Shown piece by piece: positions 56,535 to 64,000 of a stretch of DNA of 64,000 nucleotides (positions are counted from its first letter, which is position 1; each line of letters begins with the position of its first letter). Under the pieces are notes generated by a model. That model saw only the letters and a program-made list of their open reading frames with translations, was not told the origin of the DNA and searched no databases. The DNA is taken from the NCBI GenBank assembly GCA_036924085.1, contig JAVGWX010000005.1, positions 74,744,547 through 74,808,546 on the forward strand, written 5' to 3'. Made by a program: the position numbers and the translations under genes. The stretch is from Ariolimax columbianus. Lineage: Eukaryota > Mollusca > Gastropoda > Stylommatophora > Arionidae.

Positions 56535-56945
56535 CTGTCCACTTGACTTACATCTACTTGACTTATGTCAACTTAATATAATTTCACTTTACTTACATCC
56601 ACTTGACGTGTCCACTTGACTTATATCCACTTGACAAGTGTCCACTTGACTTACATCCACTTGATAAATGTCCACTTGACTTACATCCACTTGACAAATG
56701 TCCACTTGACTTACATCTACTTGACATGTCAACTTCACTTTCATCCAGTTGACTTATATCAACTTAACTTACATCCACTTAACGTGTCCAATTGACTTAC
56801 ATCCACTTGACATATGTCAACTTGACTTACATCCACTTGACTTTTGTCCAATTGACTTACATCCACTTAACAAACATTCACTTGACTTACATCCACTTGA
56901 TATATGTCTACTTGACTTACGTCCACTTGACTTACGTTCAATTGC
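56535..56945. repeat. ~17-bp minisatellite (intron 7)
   Basis: Some 24 variable units of the type acatccacttgacttat or gtccacttgacttac. Confidence 0.94.
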
Positions 56946-57094
56946 TCCTGCATTCGATTTCAGTTGCAACCCCTTCTTGAGTTGCGTCCACGTGCATTCT
57001 GCAAACATCCAACATCTTATTCCGATTGTATCAGCCAAAAGGCGGGCACATCGACTTACATTGCACACCATAATTTTGTTTCAGTCCTTCAATA

Positions 57095-57415
57095 GTTCTT
57101 GTTCTGGAGCAAAGAGTAATCAGGGTCAGGTGAAACATGCTGATCAAGACCTCCGCCTTCTGTCCTTGTTCATGCTCCTGGAAACAGGCTGTGTAACAAC
57201 AGTCTGGTCAGCGAGGTAGGGATCAGCACTGTAATCCCCATAGTGGTGAGCTTACCGAGGAGCCTCATATTGCACTAAAATAAGTAGGACCAAGGTCCAC
57301 TTTCCCAAGTTCTCCTCAGGATGTAAGAGAAGACACTGTAACCCACTACCAAAGACAACTCATCAAGAGTTAACTCTAACAGTGCAGGTAGCTTTCAACA
57401 ACAACAACTACAACA
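57095..57415 (+). mobile_element. Retroposon-Z copy (intron 7)
   Basis: Order as in 37068-37419: gacctccgccttctgtcct, gtctggtcagcgagg, gtagtgagctta-type, aggaccaaggtccactttcc, ggatgtaagagaagacactg, then a caacaacaactacaaca tail. Confidence 0.8.
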
Positions 57416-57419
57416 AAGA

Positions 57420-58455
57420 AGTAATTGAATGTGCTTTGTTTTTTAAAAATTGTCTGCATTGAATCTTATATTTGTGATAATTGTGTTTGTACAAATATTA
57501 TTTACATGTTATTTGACCACCTAAATACATTGGAACTGAGTGGTACCTGCGATGAAAAGAAAAGTACCACTGTCACCTTCTAAGCATGTTATAATCATTG
57601 CCCTTATAATGAGCCACTGCAGAAACTCGGATATAGCCTTCCTATAAAGCTGCTATTAAAACATGTGCTTAACATTTAGGCGAAAAGGTGAATTAATACA
57701 ATGGATTTGTAAGCTAGATAAAGGCTATGCTTAGAATTTTGTCAATTTTAATTGAGATCAGAGCTCTGGTCACTAAATGTATGTAAGAGCAAGGTATTGT
57801 CATAGTAGTAGCCGGGACGATAACTGGTCAATGTTGAAATTGAATTGCAGTACCCTCAGAAGAGACCCAGATACAGTCACCAGAACTGTTAAAATGTGGA
57901 CCTAAGAAGCAGAGAGGTCAACTTAAAACAACTTGACTGAGACCATTAACGTCAACATAAAATCATGAACAGCTGGGCAGTGTATGAAGGATGTTCCCAG
58001 ACTAATCAGAGGGGAGGAGGTCTTTTTGCTGCCAGCAGACATGATGATCACTGGCTGCTTTGGCAGTCATCATCCAAGAGCCCAAGAAGAAGAAGATGAG
58101 TGGCTGGCAACCTCATCATGAAAACAAAATCTTACAGACACTATCAATGCCAGAGCACATAAGTACCTTTGACGCATGCATATTGTCTAGGCAGTTTAAA
58201 ATCACGATCTCTGAATACATACTTAGAGTGGCCATTAAAGATGGCCCTCTCAAAAGTAGCCTATACCAGAACACTTAGCTGGGTTCTTTAAGTGGTGGGC
58301 TTAGTCTTAGCATTAGTCCACCTGTGCAGGTCCCAGCTCTGATGTGAGCTAGATGTAGCCATGAAGAGGATTTCCTGCTACGAGGGCTAGGCTCGAGCAG
58401 CTTATTACTCCGCTGCAATGAGACATTTGCCGCGGAGGGGGGTTAACCGATGTGC
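57420..58455. other. Intron 7 stretch, no gene recognised
   Basis: An open segment at 58060-58278 begins with a Lys-rich run over an aagaagaagaag tract (58082-58096), possibly the (AAG) tail of an old LINE/SINE. No domain identified. Confidence 0.3.
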
Positions 58456-58489
58456 TTTTTTCGTCTTAATAGATTTAAACACTAGAGCA

Positions 58490-58725
58490 GGGGTTAGTGA
58501 GCTAGTGGTTAAGTGACACAGCTTACAATCCAAAGAGGCTGGCTTCGCTCTCCATCACAGCACCGGCCATTACCCCGGGGATGCAAACCCTTAGAAAATG
58601 GAGAAGGAAGCAGATCCTTACATAAAATGCACGCTGAAGTCAGATGCATTGGGCAGACAGGCGCAAAATAAAAACATAGTGCAAAGAACACCGCCTTGGG
58701 GAATTGAGAAACACGAGAAAAGTAG
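58490..58725 (+). mobile_element. SINE-A copy (intron 7)
   Basis: Box A-like gtgagctagtggttaagtga, decayed box B (tggcttcgctctcca), then gcaaacccttagaaaatgga and ccttggggaattgagaaaca. Full-length but diverged. Confidence 0.85.
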
Positions 58726-59424
58726 GCCTGCAACCTGTTAGTTGTCATCTATGCTGCTCTTAACAAACCACCTAACCATGGCCGGTGTTATGCTATATCA
58801 CACAGTTAGTTGCCTCATACGATATGCTCTCTGTGGGGCAGTGGTGTTATTCTTATCCTTGTTATACACAAAGATCCCTGCAGACCACTCGGAATTGCGG
58901 GCTTAGTTAAGTTTATTTATATAGGTCATCATGATTTGGATCTGTTTAGTGATTGTTGCCAGCTTCAGCATAAGATGACTGTACTAGATGCCAAATAGAT
59001 GATTGGCCAGTATTTGTTGAAGACCAATGCTGCACTGGTAGCAGACAGTGTTTTATTTGATTGTTTGGTGGATCATCTTTGTTGTCATGTTTGTTAAGTG
59101 GTTTGTTTTGAATGCCTGGTTAGGTACCCACCCACTTCTTCTAATTCTAATGTTCTTGAGCCCTGTAATATAAATACATCAGCCTCATCAAGGCTCATTC
59201 CAGACTAACTGCCACTGGGTCAATATGGTAAATACACCAAAATATCACTGAACAGACACAGTTTGTGGTTGAATGAAGTGTGCTTTGCCAAAAGGTGACA
59301 TAAACCCTAATAACCAACAAAAAATAACCTACTTTGATTGATTATTTTACCTTCCTGCTACAAATGAAGCATTAGGTCACCACAACAGCTGGAACCTTTA
59401 CACCAAGCCTAGATTTTAAACTGC

Positions 59425-59760
59425 GAAAAAAGTAAAATGGTGGCGCCTTAGTGGCTGCGCTCTTGACTCTCCGGTATTTGTGTCGAGTTTTCCGATGTTT
59501 GGTGGTTCCTGTCTGGATTATTTTTCACAATTCCTTCACCAGATGGTATCAGGGACTTTATTCTGTGGATTTGATGTGCTTTCAATCGGTTATCCTATTT
59601 GTTATGCTGCATGTCTTTACATTTCATGTCTGGCTCAAGCCGTGGGAAAACAGTCCATGACAAAGTTCAACGTTCTGCTTAACTACACACCAGAATTCAG
59701 TCCAGTTTATCACTACTCAAGGACATTTCTGCTCGGACTGAAGTAAACTGCCTTATGCCC
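59425..59760 (+). other. Unrecognised open segments (intron 7)
   Basis: Two overlapping frames (59451-59660, 69 codons; 59480-59746, 88 codons). They are hydrophobic and Cys/Phe-rich, with no family I recognise and no splice support. Could be a diverged repeat ORF. Confidence 0.25.
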
Positions 59761-60284
59761 ACCCCTCCCTCCACCGGAGGTTACACGATACCTCTCCTAA
59801 CCTCGTATTCTCAGCCATGCAAAGTTCACGCTGACCAACAAGTGGACACAGTCAGAAGCCTCGTCAACGGACATGTGGAAACAGGGAGTTTGACACGAAC
59901 AGACACAGAAAGCTTGACAAAAACATTGGTCTAATACACTCCTCATGGTCCTAATTCCAAGGCTGCGGAGTACACAGCTCCACCTGGGGGAGTCTGTAGG
60001 GATTTCAGTCGACACGCTACGCATGGACATAGCCTCAGCAGTTGGACATGGTAGTGGTCAATCGACACAACAGGCGGGCCTTTAACGCCTACGCGAACAT
60101 TATTACTATATCCAAGCATGTGCAGCAGTAGTCACCTGATTTCCCCTTTTTAACATGCTTGGAAGGTTACAGTAGTCCCATTCTTCTTTTGTCGTGGTCC
60201 TGAAATGATGTTTTGTTGTGTTGTCTCATAGTTTACTGCAAGACTGATATCTGCCACTTCAGGCCGGTCACATTTGGTGTTGGC

Positions 60285-60475
60285 TGTTAGTGCAGTGGTT
60301 AGTGCACTGGCTTCCTAGTCAGGCGATCATGGTTCAATCCCCAGTTAGTGTGGGATTTTTTTTTCTGATCGCAAATCGGCTGGGAAGTAAAGGTGGCCGG
60401 CATAACCTTGGGCCTAACACCATATTTCCTATGTGCCGTATGGCGTGACGGGATCTTTACTTTAACTTTTACATC
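60285..60475 (+). mobile_element. SINE-B copy (intron 7)
   Basis: Box A gttagtgcagtggttagtgc, box B tggttcaatcccc, and the tail gggatctttactttaac shared with 23264-23514. Confidence 0.88.
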
Positions 60476-60690
60476 ATTATGTGGGCTGGGTTTCCGTTCC
60501 CTTTTATATCCTTATTCTCTCATCCAGGCTGCAGTCTGTTTTGAGGACTGTCACTTGTAGGCAGAATGGGGGTCTTGGTCAGCTCTGACTCTGATACAAG
60601 CATTCAGCTATGAGTCGCTGACAGCTGTCAGCTCATTCACTACTGTGTCTTCAACTGCTATTCTATCCCTTCACAAAATTGGTTTCCAGT
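60476..60690 (-). mobile_element. SINE-E-like diverged copy (intron 7)
   Basis: ctcatccaggctgcagtctg, gtcttggtcagctctgactc and gctatgagtcgctgacagct resemble 43245-43370 of SINE-E. It directly follows the SINE-B tail. Confidence 0.65.
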
Positions 60691-60965
60691 GCAAACAAAC
60701 AAGGACCGCTGTTTCCTTCTTAACATGTGTAAGAGGTGAATAAAGAGAGTTGTGCATGGGGCTGGCAACCTCATTATATAAAAACCATTTTTATGAAACC
60801 ACACTGCAAATGATTGATACCAGGCTTTTCTAAAGGGTTAGGGAAGTTGAATGCAGTGTTGGACCTATACTTCAACAAATTGAGCAGCGGGAAAATTATT
60901 ATTCTATCCCAGCATATCATTTGGATCTAGTTTAAAATTAATGCCTTAAATTATTATCATTACAG

Positions 60966-61250
60966 TTAACCAAAGAAGCCGGTACCCAATACAACAACAC
61001 CAGCCTTCCTGGTGAGCTGCCATCCCTTGAAGACCTGCTCATCTACTATGAATCTCAAGGTCGGTTGTACAGGTGTCAGCACTGCCGAATCAGCTTCGAG
61101 GAGCGAGGCCTATACTTCCTGCACAAGTCGCTGCATGGAGAGATGAGTCCTTGGCAATGCAGCATTTGCCTCAAGTTTTGTGCTGACAGAAATGATTTTC
61201 ATTTACACTTTGTCAACCAGCAGCACCGGCCTGAACATGTCATGCACTGA
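60966..61250 (+). CDS. Zinc-finger gene, exon 8 (C-terminal Ikaros-type finger pair and stop)
   Basis: Acceptor tcattacag, phase 0, stop TGA at 61248-61250 (residues 554-647). After an SLEDLLIYYESQG leader comes finger 6 (YRCQHCRISF, H606/H610) and finger 7 (WQCSICLKFCADRNDF, H634/H640). The spacing, the HG between the fingers and the HX5H end of the second finger match the C-terminal pair that mediates self- and cross-dimerisation in Ikaros/Pegasus/Hunchback/TRPS1 proteins. The last codons (...VMH-stop) merge into the 26-bp minisatellite that fills the following sequence. Confidence 0.9.
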   Translation, partial: LTKEAGTQYNNTSLPGELPSLEDLLIYYESQGRLYRCQHCRISFEERGLYFLHKSLHGEMSPWQCSICLKFCADRNDFHLHFVNQQHRPEHVMH

Positions 61251-62230
61251 GTCATCTATTTTGTTGGGGTCACAAACTGAGTTTTCTTCTTTGAGGTCAT
61301 GCCCTGAGTCTTACCTTTGAGGTAATGCACTGAGTCTTACCTTTGAGGTAATGCACTGAGTCTTACCTTTGAAGTAATGCACTGAGTCTTACCTATGAGG
61401 TAATGCCCTGAGTCTTACCTATGAGGTAATGCACTGAGTCTTACCTTTGAGGTAATGCACTGAGTCTTACCTTTGAGGTAATGCACTGAGTTCTACCTAT
61501 GAGGTAATGCACTGAGTCTTACCTTTGAGGTAATGCACTGAGTCTTACCTTTGAGGTAATGCACTGAGTCTTACCTTTGAGGTAATGCACTGAGTCTTAC
61601 CTTTGAGGTAATGCACTGAGTCTTACCTTTGAGGTAATGCACTGAGTCTTACCTTTGAGGTAATGCACTGAGTCTTACCTTTGAGGTCATGCACTGAGTT
61701 TTACCTATGAGGTAATGCACTGAGACTTACCTTTGAGGTAATGCCCTGAGTCTTACCTATGAGGTAATGCACTGAGACTTACCTTTGAGGTCATGCCCTG
61801 AGTCTTACCTATGAGGTAATACACTGAGACTTACCTTTGAGGTAATGCACTGAGTCTTACCTTTGAGGTCATGCACTGAGTTCTACCTATGAGGTAATGC
61901 ACTGAGACTTACCTATGAGGTAATGCACTGAGACTTACCTTTGAGGTAATGCACTGAGTCTTACCTTTGAGGTAAGGCACTGAGCCTTCTTATTCATTGT
62001 TGTCATGCACTGAATCTTCTTATTCATTGAGATCATGCACTCAATCTTTTTATTCTTGAGGTCATGCACTCAATCTTCTTATTCATCTTGGAGGTCATGC
62101 ACTCAATCTTCTTATTCATTGAGGTCATGCACTGATTCTTCTTATTCATTGAGGTCATGCACTGATTCTTCTTATTCATTGAGGTCATGCACTGAATCTT
62201 CTTTTTCCTCATCTTTGAAATCCTGCATTG
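61236..62230. repeat. 3'-flank/3'-UTR minisatellite (26-bp unit, then ~30-bp unit)
   Basis: From 61287 to about 61990 a 26-bp unit, tgagtcttacctttgaggta + atgcac, is repeated roughly 27 times with variants such as ctatgagg and gaggtcatgc. It then grades into a ~30-bp unit, tgattcttcttattcattga + ggtcatgcac, to about 62230. Both keep the atgcactga core that also forms the gene's last codons and stop (61241-61250). The array would lie in the 3' UTR if transcription runs through; no convincing AATAAA is seen between the stop and 62300. Confidence 0.95.
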
Positions 62231-62639
62231 TCTTCTTTTGACTTCATGTTATCAGATAAATTGGTGTAAGATGTAATGGTTGTCCCAAATTACATACTGA
62301 CCTTTGGGATGAAGTGTTTGAGTCTTCATTGTACAAATTCTCAGCATTTTATCATTTGGGATAACCAGTTTCCTTTGTCTGCCTTGCCTTTCCTGACAGT
62401 CAATAACCTATTTATACAGCTGGGTAAACTAGGTGATAAACTTTTTTGAACTGATACTCTAACAGTCTCCCAGTCTTGTACTGGATACAGGGTAAAGCTG
62501 TGATGTGGCTGTGAATATGAGATTAAATAGAGTGGGTGAAGATGGATAGTACACACCATCAGAAAGAACCTTACAATATAACTGGAATTGTTGGATTAGA
62601 ACCCACACGGAAAAAGAAATTGAGATCTAAAGCACTTGG

Positions 62640-63170
62640 TGAAGACCAGTAGAGGAATAAATTAAGTATGCAAGATAACCAAACTTCAGTGAGGACAATC
62701 CCACTGTGGTGTGCTGGGAGACGAGAAGGGAGATGGGCTTGCAAAAAAGGGGAAAGAGATTGTGAGCAAGAAGACATTGATATCATATATTTTGAGAAAA
62801 AGAAAGCTATCAGAAGAGAACTGAACCAACTCATTGATGACTACCACAACCTTGATCAGCTGGAATAGATTCCCATTCTTTGTCTGAGGACAGGGCACAA
62901 CTGAATGAACAAACAAATGTACAAGTTTTGACTGTCTGCTTCCCCACTGTGCACATGTGGAATAAACGAGCGAACAGTTGAGCATGTATTACAGGACTGT
63001 CCCCTGTATGGCCAGTTAAGGAAGATATTCTGACTCAACAGTTTGACACTAAACTCAAAACTGTGCGGAGGTAAAGAAAAGTTCCAAACAATGGTTGAGT
63101 TCATCACGGGTGCTCACTTGTCGGTGCAAGCATCAAAGATGTGATCACAAAAAGCAGAAGAATCTGCTTC
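62640..63170 (+). mobile_element. RNase H LINE, 3' end
   Basis: RNase H remnant around 62690-62770 (PLWCAGRREGRWACKK), then DDYHNLDQLE, and a zinc-binding tail CTCGINERTVEHVLQDCPLY followed by GQLRKIF, with an A/AG-rich end. Related to 9940-10140. Confidence 0.75.
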
Positions 63171-63184
63171 TCCTTGGATCAGGG

Positions 63185-63640
63185 GCTCATGACTAAGTGA
63201 TCACTGACCACCATGCCTGATGTCCTTCATGACAGCAACAAACTCCCTCCACTTTGCAGGATATGTGGCCATCTTTTATACTCTGCTGCAGCACTAGTTC
63301 ATAGTTTTGAATTTGGCTATATAGTTCTTCACCAAGCTGTTTTAGTGATCTCTTTCACCTTTCTTCTGGGGGTTCATACACAACATAGCAGTTCCGTTCT
63401 TATGATTGTAATAGGATCTCTTCTGAGGATATGTCTGATCCAGTTCCAACATTGACCAGCTTTGATGGTGTACATATCTATTTGTTGGTATTTCCTAATG
63501 ACCCTTATTAATTTTTTATTTCCTACCTATAACACCATAGAGCTGAGCTTCAGAGCAAGATGAAGATCAAGTAAATGATAGACTGAGAGTGTTAAAGAAA
63601 CACTAAAGAAGCACAGATAGAAAATTTGGCCTTTTCAATG
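63185..63640. other. No gene recognised
   Basis: An 80-codon open segment at 63213-63455 has a CRICG start but no second pair of ligands in finger spacing. Not supported as coding. Confidence 0.3.
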
Positions 63641-63687
63641 GTTTGACATTGTGGGGATGGGATATCTTTCTTCATATCCCAGCTTGT

Positions 63688-64000
63688 TGTTATTGTTTTT
63701 TAGTGCCCACAATGAGTATGTTTACTCTTTTGTGTGCCCTGAAAAGGGTGTTAATTGGTGGGTTGTAGTAGCTTTTCCGACACCCTAAGTGTGCTGATAA
63801 AGGTGGACCCGGTGTCCTCCAGGCTGTTGTGCTGTGCTTGGCTTCATCTGCATGATGCTAACTACTGCGAGGATCACATCGATCCACGTTTGTTTCATCA
63901 GCCATAATGCCTTGAAAACAGTCTGTTTCCAGGGAACGCTGCATGGAATAGAGATTGTGGTCTTGATCAGTATATTGTGCCTGACCATGATGCAATATCC
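63688..64000 (-). mobile_element. Retroposon-Z copy, running off the window
   Basis: ttgttgttattg tail at the left, agtgtgctgataaaggtgga, ccaggctgttgtgctgtgct, aggatcacatcgatccacgt and gtttccaggg. Same orientation as 4185-4545; the far end lies beyond the window. Confidence 0.8.

Larger units (their letters stand above)
28600..61250 (+). other. Gene model: Ikaros/Hunchback-like C2H2 zinc-finger transcription factor (8 coding exons)
   Basis: Eight open segments join through GT-AG introns (28892-32059, 32179-37490, 37581-39773, 39897-48060, 48258-50510, 50644-54978, 55684-60965) without a frame break, giving 647 residues. Fingers: ZF1 C162/C165/H178/H183, ZF2 C191/C194/H207/H211, ZF3 C219/C222/H235/H239, ZF4 C245/C248/H261/H265, ZF5 C273/C276/H289/H294, then ZF6 C590/C593/H606/H610 and ZF7 C618/C621/H634/H640. 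The isolated C-terminal pair, the second finger with HX5H spacing, resembles the protein-interaction fingers of the Ikaros (IKZF) and Hunchback families. The five central fingers would bind DNA. Nuclear transcription regulator is the family-based inference. Frame continuity across all junctions strongly supports a live gene; the exact orthologue is uncertain. Confidence 0.88.

Noticed and set aside
61250..62230. CRISPR-like regular repeats
   Set aside because: Head-to-tail units without unique spacers in an intron-bearing eukaryotic sequence; a minisatellite.

Overview
The window looks like 64 kb of an invertebrate animal genome. It is AT-rich, intron-rich and packed with decayed non-LTR retrotransposons, tRNA-derived SINEs and minisatellites. 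The mixture of RTE-like, CR1/L2-like and RNase H-bearing I/jockey-like LINEs is typical of lophotrochozoans such as gastropod molluscs; that placement is inference. No bacterial operon, CRISPR array, rRNA gene or intact tRNA gene was seen.

Only one host gene can be supported. It lies on the + strand from about 28.58 to 61.25 kb and encodes a C2H2 zinc-finger transcription factor. Eight exons with GT-AG introns join in compatible phases (28600-28891, 32060-32178, 37491-37580, 39774-39896, 48061-48257, 50511-50643, 54979-55683, 60966-61250) into a predicted 647-residue protein. The protein has a Gln/Ser-rich N-terminus, five adjacent C2H2 fingers, a Ser/Pro-rich middle with a VKQEP sumoylation-type site, and a separate C-terminal pair of fingers resembling the dimerisation fingers of the Ikaros/Hunchback families. 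Splicing sets the joining of the fingers, because three are interrupted by introns. A non-coding 5' exon may lie outside what I could recognise.

Region 1-28.5 kb: no host gene recognised; mostly mobile-element relics. The clearest structure is a nested stack at 20.45-28.06 kb. An old LINE is split by a second LINE (20992-27535) flanked by 13-bp target-site duplications. That second LINE holds an in-frame 45-bp minisatellite, a 2.9-kb CR1/L2-like LINE (itself split by a SINE with a 10-bp duplication) and a fragment of an RNase H LINE. Another LINE (13.28-16.31 kb) carries 13 in-frame copies of a 54-bp segment of its own reverse transcriptase and sits inside a 31-bp minisatellite.

Region 28.5-61.25 kb: the zinc-finger gene. 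Its introns carry LINE relics on both strands, SINEs with readable target-site duplications, and at least eight unrelated minisatellites. Region 61.25-64 kb: a 26-bp minisatellite that begins at the stop codon, an RNase H LINE 3' end, and a copy of an unclassified ~350-bp retroposon running off the window.

The most interesting repeat signal is a ~70-bp sequence made of little more than the 3' hairpin and (TTAAG)-type tail of the CR1/L2-like LINE. It is inserted alone at several sites. At two of them a related sequence shows what the uninterrupted site looked like. All family names for repeats (LINE-A, SINE-B, etc.) are working labels for this window only.
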